Shown here: positions 26,085 to 34,605 of the stretch, in pieces | How positions within the stretch are numbered: the stretch's first letter is position 1 | How the letters are laid out: each line of letters begins with the position of its first letter | Assembly: GCA_902798595.1 (NCBI GenBank) | Contig: CADBXE010000010.1 | Span: 1-46,596 of the forward strand | Length of the DNA: 46,596 nucleotides | Source of the DNA: an uncultured Erysipelotrichaceae bacterium | GTDB lineage: Bacteria > Bacillota_I > Bacilli_A > RFN20 > CAG-826 | Direction: 5' to 3' | Translations under genes and position numbers: made by a program | The notes under the pieces: generated by a model | What the model saw: only the letters and a program-made list of their open reading frames with translations | Told to the model about the DNA's origin: nothing | The model's database searches: none

Positions 26085-26142
26085 CTTAAAAAAGAAAATA
26101 CTGATTGATTCGATACGGGGAAAGCGAACCTTGATCAGTATT
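26085..26142 (-). terminator. Terminator-like hairpin inside the leader of the giant gene
   Basis: On the minus strand AATACTGAT and GGTTCG pair with CGAATC and ATCAGTATT and are followed by TTCTTTTTT. This strong intrinsic terminator lies about 105 nt upstream of the giant gene's ATG and in the same direction, where no other coding gene precedes it. Transcription attenuation or the end of a small upstream RNA would explain it. Confidence 0.6.
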
Positions 26143-26384
26143 TAATATTTAAAGAAGGATTTAAAAAGAGGAGACAGTTAATTTGAGTAAAAATATAGCA
26201 GCAACACACTAATGAAGAGTAAATTGATGTCGTACCTTTAAATGATGTCCCCATGTTTATTGTTTTTCCTTTCTAGATAGGCAAAAAACGATTTTAGATT
26301 TACATGATTATTGAGGATTACAAATACATTTTTTCAACACTTGTTACATTGTCACTTTTGTGTTACATTAATTGCGTTGAGGCA

Positions 26385-26413
26385 TTACATTACAATAATT
26401 GCTGTGCTATAAT
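26385..26413 (+). promoter_or_regulatory. Plus-strand promoter with no gene downstream
   Basis: TTACAT (26385-26390), a 17-nt spacer and an extended -10 TGCTATAAT (hexamer 26408-26413). The next structure on this strand is the bidirectional hairpin at 26541-26564 followed by TTATTTTTT, so an RNA of roughly 150 nt would result. Confidence 0.45.
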
Positions 26414-26419
26414 ATAAGG

Positions 26420-26572
26420 TTAAAAGTTAAAATTAATTTTAACAGTTAATATTTTTTAATATTTAGTAAGTTAATTTAGATATTATCGAAATAAGTTGAA
26501 TATTTGATTTCAGATATTAAGATAAAATAAAGACAAAAAAAGATGGCCGATTTGACTGCCATCTTATTTTTT
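26420..26572 (+). ncRNA. Candidate small RNA
   Basis: Bounded by the plus-strand promoter at 26385-26413 and the hairpin with T-run ending near 26572. It has no open frame of note and is very AT-rich. Gene status rests only on the promoter-terminator pair; it could be chance in such AT-rich DNA. Confidence 0.25.
26534..26566 (-). terminator. Terminator of rpmF, likely bidirectional
   Basis: The stem AGATGGC/GCCATCT with a 10-nt loop is followed by seven Ts on the minus strand, 24 nt past the rpmF stop, and also by TTATTTTTT on the plus strand. Confidence 0.85.
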
Positions 26573-26589
26573 AAAAGATTTTTCAGAAA

Positions 26590-26838
26590 TTACTTTTCTT
26601 CTTTTTTAGCGGCTTTTTTAGCTGGTTTTTTAGCAGCTGCTGGTTTTTCTTCTTTAACGAGTTTGCCATCTAAGATAACGGCTTTGCCAGCATAGTAGCC
26701 ACACTTTGGACAAACGTGGTGAGCTTTGATCATAGCACCACAGTGTGGGCATGTCACTAAACCTGTAACGTTTAACTTGAAATGTGTTCTTCTTAATCTT
26801 TTTCTTGTTTTGCTAATTCTTCTTTGTGGGACGGCCAT
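26590..26838 (-). CDS. rpmF: 50S ribosomal protein L32
   Basis: An 82-aa protein with the bL32 start [17 protein letters not shown] and a zinc ribbon of Cys30, Cys33, Cys43 and Cys46. The last 20 residues are a Lys/Ala-rich tail ([14 protein letters not shown]) that makes it longer than the usual 56-60 residues; such tails are seen in some Bacilli and Mollicutes ribosomal proteins. AAGGAGG precedes the ATG by 9 nt. It stands alone between the giant gene region and the mtaB operon. Confidence 0.96.
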   Translation of the reverse strand: MAVPQRRISKTRKRLRRTHFKLNVTGLVTCPHCGAMIKAHHVCPKCGYYAGKAVILDGKLVKEEKPAAAKKPAKKAAKKEEK

Positions 26839-26939
26839 GTTTGTCTTCCTCCTTAAGCAACGTGAATTAGTATACTAATAAGAACATGTTTAGTCAATGC
26901 ATTTTTAGACATCTTCTAAACAATCGTAATTTATTAAGA

Positions 26940-28202
26940 CTATACCATACTTTTTTGTAGTTTTACTGTCTTATACTCTCCAACCTTAGATTCTTTAAGA
27001 ATCTTCACCTCTAAATAGTTAGATGTATGACCAATAAATGCTTGCTGTTTTTCATCGTATTTTTCAATTAAAACGGTAACATCTTGACCGATAAATCTAT
27101 TCGCGTACTTAGCATATAATCTATCGCTTAACTCCAGGAGTTTCTTGCTTCTTTCCTTTTTCACTTCAGGAGAGATTTGTCCATCCATTCTCGCCGCGGC
27201 TGTACCTGGGCGCATACTGTATGGAAAAACGTGTAGCATATCAAAGCATTCTTCACAAAGTGAATAGCTATCCATAAAGTCCTGTTCTGTTTCTTGTGGG
27301 AAACCTACGATGACATCACCAGAAATCATGACATCTGGAACAAGCGCTTTAATTTGCTTAATACGTTCTATAAATTGCTCACGTGTGTACTTACGCCCCA
27401 TCATTCTAAGGACATGATTAGAACCACTTTGAAGCGGGATATGCAAATGTTTAGCGAGATTGTCTTTCTTTTGCACTAGTTCAATTAACTTATCATCAAT
27501 TTCACTTTCTTCTATTGAAGAGATTCTAATGCTTCTTAGTCCATTAATATTGGTAAGTTCCTCTACAAGCGAGGAGAAGGAACAGTTTTCTAAATCTTGA
27601 CCGTATCCCCCAACATGGATACCAGAAAGAACAATTTCTTGATAGCCTTGTTCAACAAGATATTTAGCTTCGTTAATGACGTTCTCTTTTTTGCGGGAAC
27701 GCATCTTGCCACGTCTAAAAGGCACGATGCAATATGTGCAGAAATTATTACAGCCATCTTGAATTTTAAGGAACGCTCTCACGTTTTCAGTATAGGAAGT
27801 GATGCCTAATTCTTCGTATTCAAAGCCCCTTGTGTTTTCTTCAATAATTGTATAGTTTTCTTTGGTTTCTAAAGCTTTTTTGACGAGATCAACAACATCC
27901 GTTCTATGAGATGTACCTAATAAAATTGTAGGTTTAATCTCTTCTTCAATAAATTTGTAGTTTCCTTGTGAATAGCAGCCCATGACCGCTATAACAGCGT
28001 TAGGGAATAACTTTTGCATCTTACGGATATGTTGTCTGCTTTTTTGATCTGCAGTTGCGGTTACTGAACACGTATTAATAATGACAACGTCTGGGTTGTT
28101 ATTATCTTCCACAAAACCTTCTTTTAAGAGCAATGAAGAAATCGCGCTTAGTTCATAAGCGTTTACTTTACATCCGAGATTGTAGGTGGTAAATGTTTTC
28201 AT
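26940..28202 (-). CDS. mtaB: tRNA t6A37 methylthiotransferase MtaB
   Basis: A 420-aa radical-SAM enzyme that turns t6A at position 37 of ANN-decoding tRNAs into ms2t6A. The N-terminal domain has the three cluster cysteines Cys11, Cys45 and Cys76; the radical-SAM motif is CNNFCTYC (Cys151, Cys155, Cys158); a TRAM domain occupies about 355-418. The GCKVNAYE start distinguishes MtaB from MiaB and RimO. It is the last gene of a four-gene operon, and its ATG overlaps the previous stop by 4 nt. No terminator is obvious before rpmF. Confidence 0.94.
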   Translation of the reverse strand: MKTFTTYNLGCKVNAYELSAISSLLLKEGFVEDNNNPDVVIINTCSVTATADQKSRQHIRKMQKLFPNAVIAVMGCYSQGNYKFIEEEIKPTILLGTSHRTDVVDLVKKALETKENYTIIEENTRGFEYEELGITSYTENVRAFLKIQDGCNNFCTYCIVPFRRGKMRSRKKENVINEAKYLVEQGYQEIVLSGIHVGGYGQDLENCSFSSLVEELTNINGLRSIRISSIEESEIDDKLIELVQKKDNLAKHLHIPLQSGSNHVLRMMGRKYTREQFIERIKQIKALVPDVMISGDVIVGFPQETEQDFMDSYSLCEECFDMLHVFPYSMRPGTAAARMDGQISPEVKKERSKKLLELSDRLYAKYANRFIGQDVTVLIEKYDEKQQAFIGHTSNYLEVKILKESKVGEYKTVKLQKSMV

Positions 28203-28981
28203 AATTTAGCCCAATCGTGGAATTGAATCAAGTGCATCAAATGTAAAGAAATAAAACCGTTATTATATAAGTTATTAATAAATTCTTCACGATTGAAATC
28301 GAAATAAGCTTCTACGACCGGCTTAATCCTTTCTAGCATATGCGAATAGTTTGGATGACGTAAGTAGCGGTCAAAGAGCACCACTGCGCCATCAAGTCTA
28401 CCTTGCTCATTAACAAAGTAAATTGTATTGGTGTCATAGTGGAAGAATGCTGTTTCTTTATCAACAGTCATAACTTTCACTAATCTTGAGAAATGCGAGT
28501 TATATAATTCACTACCATATGTATCAAATGGATCCACCACTGTATCTTGGAATCTATCTTTTAAATCTGCGTAAGGAGAGGTTAAGATTTTCTCTGGTTC
28601 ATCAAAGTATATTTGATTTAAAGAACGGGAGAAGAATGGGATATAAATCTTGTTCTTTCCTTCTTGATAATATGGTTGTTCAGAAATAATTTCATGGAAA
28701 GATTTCACGAAGTTAGAACGATTACTTTTACTATTGCCACTGATGTAACTTTTTAAGTTGATGATTTCCGCTTCCATGGTGGCTTTATTGATGTATGAAT
28801 ATAAAATCACGTTAGCGCGAATAACATTAAAAGGTTCATCTCCTGGTTCGTAGAAATCACTGAATTTAGGAAGTCTAGTCAAAAAATGACGATTGTCTAA
28901 AAAGAATTGGAACTCTTCGCTTTGTTCAAAGGTTGTTCTCTTTTTAGCTTTACTGGCAATGTATTTTAATAATCTTTTCAT
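28199..28981 (-). CDS. Hypothetical protein between rsmE and mtaB
   Basis: A 260-aa soluble protein that I do not recognise. It has a basic N-terminus (KRLLKYIASKAKKR), many aromatic residues and a C-terminal helical part rich in His and Phe (LHLMHLIQFHDWAKL). No membrane segment, cysteine cluster or nucleotide-binding loop is visible. It overlaps both neighbours by 4 nt (ATGA), so it is firmly co-translated with two RNA-modification enzymes, but the function is unknown. Confidence 0.8.
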   Translation of the reverse strand: MKRLLKYIASKAKKRTTFEQSEEFQFFLDNRHFLTRLPKFSDFYEPGDEPFNVIRANVILYSYINKATMEAEIINLKSYISGNSKSNRSNFVKSFHEIISEQPYYQEGKNKIYIPFFSRSLNQIYFDEPEKILTSPYADLKDRFQDTVVDPFDTYGSELYNSHFSRLVKVMTVDKETAFFHYDTNTIYFVNEQGRLDGAVVLFDRYLRHPNYSHMLERIKPVVEAYFDFNREEFINNLYNNGFISLHLMHLIQFHDWAKL

Positions 28982-29691
28982 CTTTCTAACAAATATCCTA
29001 TCACACTTAAAGCATATATAGCGGCAGTTTCCGCGCGCAATATACGCTTACCTAACGACGTTCTAATGAAACCTTGTTTTACTAAGGCGTTAATTTCTTC
29101 TTCAGAGAATCCACCTTCTGGACCAATGAGGATGGTAATTGATTTATTCTTGTCAAAATTAGCAAACATGCCGTTTACATCATTAGCGTCTTTTTCATAA
29201 CCAACATAGTTGAGATCGCTAAATACTTCATGTGGAAGTTTCTTTAAATTAAAAATGCCTAATAATTCAGGGACCACTAAGCGATGTGATTGTTCACTCG
29301 CTTCTTTCATAATCTTCTGATAACGAGCGCATTTCTTAGCGATATCTTTTTCTTCGTATCTCACCACTGTTCTTTCGCTTTGAATTAAAGCAATTTTCTT
29401 GACGCCTAATTCAGTAGCTTTTTGCACCACTAAATCGGTTCTATCACCTTTGGTGAGAGCAAATAATAAAGTAACATCAACATTAAGTTCGACATCACTA
29501 GCGATTTCGTGAATAGTATAAACACATAAAGGGTTTGTGCTTTTAATAGCGCATAAATAAAGAGTGCCATCTGCCACCACTTCGATTTCATCGCCTACCT
29601 TCATGCGCATGACGTGAAGAATATGGTGTTCATCTTCTGGTTCAAACTTTATATGTTCAGAGTCTATTAGCTTAGCGAAATAGCGTTGCAT
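28978..29691 (-). CDS. rsmE: 16S rRNA m3U1498 methyltransferase
   Basis: A 237-aa SPOUT-family enzyme that methylates N3 of U1498 in 16S rRNA. It has an N-terminal PUA-like domain (about 1-70, with HHILHVMRMKVGD), EQSHR at 133-137, the knot motif GPEGGFS at 190-196 and LRAETA near 217, all typical of RsmE. Its ATG overlaps the upstream stop by 1 nt and its end overlaps the next gene by 4 nt. Confidence 0.95.
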   Translation of the reverse strand: MQRYFAKLIDSEHIKFEPEDEHHILHVMRMKVGDEIEVVADGTLYLCAIKSTNPLCVYTIHEIASDVELNVDVTLLFALTKGDRTDLVVQKATELGVKKIALIQSERTVVRYEEKDIAKKCARYQKIMKEASEQSHRLVVPELLGIFNLKKLPHEVFSDLNYVGYEKDANDVNGMFANFDKNKSITILIGPEGGFSEEEINALVKQGFIRTSLGKRILRAETAAIYALSVIGYLLER

Positions 29692-30131
29692 TAAACAATG
29701 AATTCTCCTTCACCATCTTTAATGTTTGGCAAGAAATTATAAACAACACCCACAATAGCATTAACAACATAAGCCACTAAAAGTGGAACTACGATACTAA
29801 CAGCGATGTGTGTCTTAAAAGCGAAATATAATAAAGCGAATAAGCCACCGATAACTAGTAAATTAGAAATGAGCCAAATTAAGCCAATAAGTGATCTCTT
29901 AATATAAAAGAATGGCGCACCGGTAAAACCAAGTGTGTAGAAGAAAAGAGTGAGTGTTTTACGACGTCTCACTACTTGTTGACCTTCCTTCATTTGACTT
30001 AAATCAATTTGGGAGGTAACTTCAACAGTTTCACTGCTAATTCCTTGCAAAGGATTCTTGATTCCACAGACGGGGCAGAGATCTGTATCAAATTTGCTTA
30101 AGCGAGCCCCACAGTTACGACAATTTGGCAT
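29691..30131 (-). CDS. Zinc-ribbon membrane protein
   Basis: A 146-aa protein. An N-terminal zinc ribbon (CRNC at residues 4-7, CPVC at 19-22) is followed by a linker and three hydrophobic segments (about 62-80, 82-106 and 112-132), similar to small TM2-like zinc-ribbon proteins common in Bacillota. It is the first gene of the rsmE-mtaB operon. GAAGAGAG serves as ribosome site and a promoter lies about 70 nt upstream. Function unknown. Confidence 0.8.
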   Translation of the reverse strand: MPNCRNCGARLSKFDTDLCPVCGIKNPLQGISSETVEVTSQIDLSQMKEGQQVVRRRKTLTLFFYTLGFTGAPFFYIKRSLIGLIWLISNLLVIGGLFALLYFAFKTHIAVSIVVPLLVAYVVNAIVGVVYNFLPNIKDGEGEFIV

Positions 30132-30200
30132 ATTTATTCTCTCTTCAATATTCTAATCTTATTTTCTAAATAAAGGGTTACTTTTTTGTGCTGTGTTATT

Positions 30201-30230
30201 ATTGTACGCGTTTAGCAAATCATTCCTCAA
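30201..30230 (-). promoter_or_regulatory. Promoter of the rsmE-mtaB operon
   Basis: Minus-strand TTGAGG (30225-30230), an 18-nt spacer and TACAAT (30201-30206), upstream of the zinc-ribbon gene. Confidence 0.5.
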
Positions 30231-30260
30231 CAACATTATTAATTTTTTTAATTCTTTTTA

Positions 30261-30289
30261 TTGCTAAGTGAAAACGTTTTCTATATAAT
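30261..30289 (+). promoter_or_regulatory. Promoter of tRNA-Met
   Basis: TTGCTA (30261-30266), a 17-nt spacer and TATAAT (30284-30289), 30 nt before the tRNA. Confidence 0.75.
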
Positions 30290-30319
30290 TAAAACTCGCT
30301 TACTAAGTAAGTGAAAAAT

Positions 30320-30396
30320 GGCTGGATAGCTCAGCTGGCTAGAGCAATCGGTTCATACCCGGTCGGTCGACGGTTCGAATCCGCCTCCAGCTACCA
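30320..30396 (+). tRNA. tRNA-Met (CAT), elongator
   Basis: A 77-nt gene with encoded CCA. The anticodon loop TTCATAC (U33 normal) and the CGGTTCATACCCG arm resemble Bacillus elongator tRNA-Met, as does the G1-U72 pair with A73. The T-stem has an A-C mismatch at 50-64. It has its own promoter and terminator. Confidence 0.92.
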
Positions 30397-30407
30397 AACC
30401 GATTAAT

Positions 30408-30434
30408 ACAGTTCCGGAAACGGAGCTGTTTTTT
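30408..30434 (+). terminator. Terminator of tRNA-Met
   Basis: The stem ACAGTTCCG/CGGAGCTGT with a GAAA tetraloop, followed by six Ts, 12 nt past the tRNA. Confidence 0.9.
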
Positions 30435-30509
30435 GTTAGATTTCTTCTTATGTTTTATTTAAGGTATTAATAATAAATTAATGTTGGTATGTTTTTAAGG
30501 AGAAGGCTT

Positions 30510-32423
30510 ATGAAACTATCCGGTAAGAAAATTATTTTGTTATTAGCCACATCCGCTTTATTAGCGGCGTGTGCTAGAACAACTACTACTAACGAAAATA
30601 CTAGTAATGGGTCAGGGACAAGTTCTTTTGATTCTAGTAATAACGAATCCGCAACATCTAGTGAGATCTCTATTTCTTCGATTAACTATAATCCTAACGA
30701 ATGCAAGAACCACCAATTAACAGAAACGGTTAAGAAAGAAGCTACTTTATTAGAAAAAGGTAGTAAGCACTATCACTGTGATAACTGTGGAGCGGATTTT
30801 GATGGTGACTACTACAAGATGGATGAATTTGTCTTTGAAGATATGACCTTTATGTATGATGGTAACTCTCATAAAGTACAAATCGAAGGCGTTCTTCCTT
30901 ATGGTGTTTCCGTGGTTTATGAAAACAATTCTCGTAAAGAAATCGGTGAACAAGAGGCCACTGCAAAATTCATTGATTCTAATAATAATCTTCTCCTAGA
31001 GAAGAAAGCTAAGATCAATATCATTGAAAATATTGGTTTGCCTAATATCAAAATTGTCACCACTGATGGTGATGATCCAGATTGGCAAACTAGGGAATAT
31101 GAGAATATGAAAGTCTCAATTGATAACTGTGAAGATAAGTACGTTAAAACCGACGTCTCTGGCACAATTAAGGTCAGAGGTAATAGCACTAATCAAAGAG
31201 AAGTTACCAAAAGAGCATGGAGAATTAAACTAGATGGTAAAACCAATTTCTTAGGTCTTAACGATGGTTTGAAAGAAAAGAGCTGGGTTTTACTAGCGGA
31301 TTTCTTTGACCAATCCATGTTTAGAAACGAATCAGCCTTCTCAATGGGCAACGATTTATTTAACTATTCAAATTACTATTCTTCTGATTTTAGACACGTC
31401 AATGTCTATATGAATGGCGAAAACCGTGGCGTTTACCTTTTAGCGGAGCAACAACAAGCCAAACAAGGACGTATTCCAGTTACTGAACCCGCTGATGGGG
31501 TAACGAGCACTAAAGTTGGTTACTTAATTGAAATTGATGGTCTTGTCAGTCAACAAGGTCACATTGATAGGCAAACTCATATTGGTGAATTAGAAGGTGA
31601 TCCCTGCTTCACTACCGGCACCGGCACAGGCGGTGGCATGTGGGGAGGCTGGGGAGGCCAAGGTGGCGGCGACAGCATCAACGGTGTCAGCATTCAAGAT
31701 AAAGGCTATGTTGTTAAAACTGATACATATGGCGACCAACAAGTACCATTCATTAGGGATTACATGAATAACGCTTTGACGGTCTTCAAGGGTGTCTTAA
31801 AAGGCGAAAAGCATCAAATGATTAACGAAGATGGCGAATTAGTGGATTCTCCATACACCACTCAATATGAGACATTAAACGCTTCATTTGACTTGGATTC
31901 ATTCTTTAGAATGTACCTCCTTCAAGAGTTTATGAAAAACTTCGATGTTGGTTGGGGCAGTTTCTATATGTATATCGATTTCTCATCTAAGAGCACTGTC
32001 AAACGTTTAACAATGTCTGCTCCTTGGGACTTCGACTTAGGCGAAGGTAATAAAACGAGTGGCAACATTACTAAGACAAACGATAATTTCTTAAGCGCTA
32101 GTGAATACGCTAGTGGTATGACCACCGCTAACCCATGGTTATATATGTTAAGTCAATGTGATTTCTTCCCAACCATGTTTAAGAAATACTATTCCATCTT
32201 CTGTAACTCAGGTATCTATGAACAAATGATGGATAGAATCAACTATGAAAGCAAAGCTTTCGCTAGTGCATTCGATTACACTTACACTAAATATAATTTA
32301 AAGAGCGCACCTGACTGTGGCATGAGCTGTCGAAAATATAGTGCTCATAATGATGCGGTAAATTATCTCACTAAATGGTATCAAGATAGAAAAACTTACC
32401 TAGATCAAACCTGGGGAAAGTAA
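30510..32423 (+). CDS. CotH-family lipoprotein (secreted kinase-like protein)
   Basis: A 637-aa lipoprotein. The signal ends in the lipobox LLAAC near residues 20-24, then a Ser/Thr/Asn linker. Near residues 60-95 a C-x2-H...H-x-C-x2-C segment may bind metal. The CotH domain covers about 170-600, with DQSMFRNES, MNGENRGVYLLAEQ and APWDFDLGEG, the last carrying the acidic metal-site residues of CotH-type protein kinases. A Gly/Trp-rich insert (GGGMWGGWGG) lies near 375. CotH proteins phosphorylate spore coat proteins in bacilli; exported versions in gut bacteria have unknown targets. I chose the ATG at 30510 because AAGGAG lies 8 nt upstream; an earlier ATG at 30489 would precede the ribosome site. 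Confidence 0.88.
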   Translation: MKLSGKKIILLLATSALLAACARTTTTNENTSNGSGTSSFDSSNNESATSSEISISSINYNPNECKNHQLTETVKKEATLLEKGSKHYHCDNCGADFDGDYYKMDEFVFEDMTFMYDGNSHKVQIEGVLPYGVSVVYENNSRKEIGEQEATAKFIDSNNNLLLEKKAKINIIENIGLPNIKIVTTDGDDPDWQTREYENMKVSIDNCEDKYVKTDVSGTIKVRGNSTNQREVTKRAWRIKLDGKTNFLGLNDGLKEKSWVLLADFFDQSMFRNESAFSMGNDLFNYSNYYSSDFRHVNVYMNGENRGVYLLAEQQQAKQGRIPVTEPADGVTSTKVGYLIEIDGLVSQQGHIDRQTHIGELEGDPCFTTGTGTGGGMWGGWGGQGGGDSINGVSIQDKGYVVKTDTYGDQQVPFIRDYMNNALTVFKGVLKGEKHQMINEDGELVDSPYTTQYETLNASFDLDSFFRMYLLQEFMKNFDVGWGSFYMYIDFSSKSTVKRLTMSAPWDFDLGEGNKTSGNITKTNDNFLSASEYASGMTTANPWLYMLSQCDFFPTMFKKYYSIFCNSGIYEQMMDRINYESKAFASAFDYTYTKYNLKSAPDCGMSCRKYSAHNDAVNYLTKWYQDRKTYLDQTWGK

Positions 32424-32432
32424 AAACATAAA

Positions 32433-32460
32433 AGGGAATCTATGTGATTCTCTTTTTTCC
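32433..32460 (+). terminator. Terminator of the CotH-like gene
   Basis: The stem AGGGAATC/GATTCTCT (one G-U pair) followed by six Ts, about 10 nt past the stop codon. Confidence 0.75.
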
Positions 32461-32476
32461 TTTTAAAGCATATGTG

Positions 32477-32504
32477 TTGCAAATAATTATATTAGGCATA
32501 TAAT
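32477..32504 (+). promoter_or_regulatory. Promoter of the plus-strand MATE gene
   Basis: TTGCAA (32477-32482), a 16-nt spacer and TATAAT (32499-32504). The ATG begins 8 nt after the last base of the -10 box, so the transcript should start at the start codon. Confidence 0.75.
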
Positions 32505-32511
32505 TTTTGCC

Positions 32512-33915
32512 ATGCTCAAGAAAATTACTAGCATTTTCAAACCTAGAGATATGACCGGTGGTAACTTATTTACCAAGATTATTCTTTTAGCCATTCCCGC
32601 TATGCTGGCCACAATGATGCAGCTCCTATACACCACAATTGATTTAGCCACAGTGAGCGCTGGTGATGGAGCGGAATCAATGGGTGCTATTGCTTCTAAC
32701 ACCGCATTAATTAATTTGATTATTGTGGTCTTCACTGGTACGGCCTTAGGGGCTAATGTTGTTTTATCTGAAGCAAAAGGTGCTGGTAATAAAGAAAAAG
32801 CCCACAAAGTAGTACATAGCTCGCTTCTTTTTGCTCTAATCAGTGGTATTTTTGTTGGTGTTTTAGGCTTTTTTATTAGTGATAATTTATTAGAATTGAT
32901 GGGTACTGAAAGCCACTACTTGGCTAAGGCTACTTTATATTTAAAAATCTATTTCTGTGGTTTACCATTCTTAATGATTTTTAACTATGCAGCCCAGTTA
33001 TTAAGAGCACAAGGTGATTCATTATCACAGTTTATAGCGTTAACGATTTCTGGCCTTATTAATGTTGGTTTTGACTTGTTATTTGTCTTCCCACTACATA
33101 TGGGAGTAGCAGGTGTTGCTTTAGCCACGATTATCGCTGAAGCTATATCCGCATTTATTTGTGTTTTGTTTTTAATAAAAGGTAAGAAAAATTACGTTAA
33201 TCTTTCTTTAAAGAAATTAAGAATTGATGCCGCGACGATTTTAGAAGTATTAAAAATTGGTTTACCAGCGGGCTTACAAGGTTTCTTCTTTTCTTTACCT
33301 AATGTTTTTATTCAATCATCACTATATACAATTGATCCAGGCAACGTAAATCTAGAAAACGGGGCAACCGCTTCTGGTAACATCGAAGGCTATTTCTATG
33401 CAATATGTGACGCGATTGCGGTATCAACGATGACCTTTATTGCCGCGAATATCGGGGCTAAAAAGAAAGAAAATATTAAAAAGTGTGCCTTTTATGGTTT
33501 GATTTGGGGTGCGATATTTTGTGTGATTATTACGTTAGTGATTTTATTGTTCCATCGCCCAATACTTTCTTTGTTTGTTAAAGAAGAGGAAGCCATTAAG
33601 GCGGGATATACGCGATTGTCCATTATGGCGTATCTCTATTTCTTTGATTTTACAATGGCGTATACCGCTGCAGTCCTTAGAGGATTAAAAAGATCAACAT
33701 ATCCAATGTTCACCACTTTGATATGTTGCACTGTTTTAAGAATCGTTTTAATTCTTACTGTCTTTAATAACGTAACTTATTTCCATACCGTCTTCTGGTT
33801 ATATATGCTTTTCCCAATTACTTGGGTAATCGCCACAATATGCAATGCTATTGCATTAGCAATCTTCTTACCAAAAGATTTAAAGAAATTAGAATTATCT
33901 AGAGAAAAAAACTAA
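32512..33915 (+). CDS. MATE family efflux transporter
   Basis: A 467-aa protein with twelve hydrophobic segments in two halves, the MATE pattern (MTGGNLFTKIILLAIPAMLATMMQLLYTTID at the start of the first half, split here only by description). MATE proteins export organic cations or drugs in exchange for Na+ or H+. No Shine-Dalgarno precedes the ATG, but a strong promoter ends 7 nt before it, so the mRNA is probably leaderless. It converges on mntP and the two frames overlap by 4 nt. It is only distantly similar to the second MATE protein in this window. Confidence 0.9.
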   Translation: MLKKITSIFKPRDMTGGNLFTKIILLAIPAMLATMMQLLYTTIDLATVSAGDGAESMGAIASNTALINLIIVVFTGTALGANVVLSEAKGAGNKEKAHKVVHSSLLFALISGIFVGVLGFFISDNLLELMGTESHYLAKATLYLKIYFCGLPFLMIFNYAAQLLRAQGDSLSQFIALTISGLINVGFDLLFVFPLHMGVAGVALATIIAEAISAFICVLFLIKGKKNYVNLSLKKLRIDAATILEVLKIGLPAGLQGFFFSLPNVFIQSSLYTIDPGNVNLENGATASGNIEGYFYAICDAIAVSTMTFIAANIGAKKKENIKKCAFYGLIWGAIFCVIITLVILLFHRPILSLFVKEEEAIKAGYTRLSIMAYLYFFDFTMAYTAAVLRGLKRSTYPMFTTLICCTVLRIVLILTVFNNVTYFHTVFWLYMLFPITWVIATICNAIALAIFLPKDLKKLELSREKN

Positions 33916-34547
33916 AGAGGTAAGTAATGGGAAACCACTACCCATACCGCGAGTAAGATAAGGATAATACCACCAACAATACCGGCAATCTCGTATTTTC
34001 CTTTTAATAATCTCATGATTTGTTTACCTAGGAACAAACCGATAAGAGAGATGATAAATGTTAAACAAAGAATAATACTAACGTGCAACCATACTGTTGT
34101 GGTTGATGATAGTCCAGCGTGAAGCGCTACACCTGCGGCAAGCGCATCCACCGCAGTGGCAAAGCCATAAAACAAGACTTCTTTAATGGAGAACTTTCTT
34201 TCACATTTTTCTTCAAGAGGCTTTTTCATTTCTTTAATGGATTCCACCAGCATCTTGATTCCAAGATAAAGTAAAAGAACAAAGGCTAACCAAACGACCA
34301 CTAAAGAGGCGATATCGCCAGCTTTTTCACCAGCAACGTTTCCTGCTATAGTTTCTATTAATTCCACAAGCCAGAAGCCAGTTAAAGGCATTAAAGCTTG
34401 CATGACACCAAAGGTGCCGGCAATAAAAAATGCTTTTCTTTTATTAATGTCTGTATAAGTTAATCCGTCAGTCAAAGCGACAGAAAAAGCATCCATAGAA
34501 AGTCCGATGCCAAGAAAGATAATTGATAAAATAATATTCCAAGTCAT
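33912..34547 (-). CDS. mntP: Manganese efflux pump MntP
   Basis: A 211-aa protein with six membrane segments. The two conserved acidic motifs of MntP are present: LSMDAFSVALTDGL in the first segment and AVDALAAGVALHAG in the second half. It exports Mn2+. The ATG at 34547 was preferred to a GTG at 34568 because the GTG lies inside the hairpin before it. The nearest ribosome-like site, AGGGG, is in the 3' arm of that hairpin. I see no yybP-ykoY type riboswitch in the 60-nt gap. It ends in convergence with the MATE gene. Confidence 0.92.
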   Translation of the reverse strand: MTWNIILSIIFLGIGLSMDAFSVALTDGLTYTDINKRKAFFIAGTFGVMQALMPLTGFWLVELIETIAGNVAGEKAGDIASLVVVWLAFVLLLYLGIKMLVESIKEMKKPLEEKCERKFSIKEVLFYGFATAVDALAAGVALHAGLSSTTTVWLHVSIILCLTFIISLIGLFLGKQIMRLLKGKYEIAGIVGGIILILLAVWVVVSHYLPL

Positions 34548-34556
34548 AGATATAAT

Positions 34557-34590
34557 AATACCCCTCACTTATGGAAAGTTAAGGGGTATT
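34557..34590 (-). terminator. Hairpin between the repeat lipoprotein gene and mntP
   Basis: AATACCCCT pairs with AGGGGTATT around an inner ACTT/AAGT pair. On the minus strand it follows the lipoprotein stop by 15 nt, with only TATTATTAT after it. Its 3' arm contains the AGGGG before mntP, so it may both end the upstream transcript and mask the mntP ribosome site. A related hairpin is at 36778-36804. Confidence 0.55.
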
Positions 34591-34605
34591 TTAATTTATC
34601 AGATT

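Larger units (their letters stand above)
25980..26589. other. 610-bp intergenic region between the giant gene and rpmF
   Basis: No protein-coding gene is supported here; an 11-codon frame at 26255-26220 is the best with a ribosome-site-like sequence. The region holds the leader hairpins of the giant gene, three TTACATT heptamers at 26344, 26363 and 26385 (spacing 19 and 22 nt), a good plus-strand promoter, an AT-rich stretch and the rpmF terminator. I see no clear promoter for the giant gene; weak minus-strand candidates lie near 26320-26350. Confidence 0.6.

Noticed and set aside
26220..26255. Minus-strand frame MGTSFKGTTSI preceded by AAAGGA in the leader of the giant gene, considered as a leader peptide
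   Set aside because: It is only 11 codons, ends about 80 nt before the terminator hairpin and has no run of control codons; the ribosome-like site is 13 nt away.
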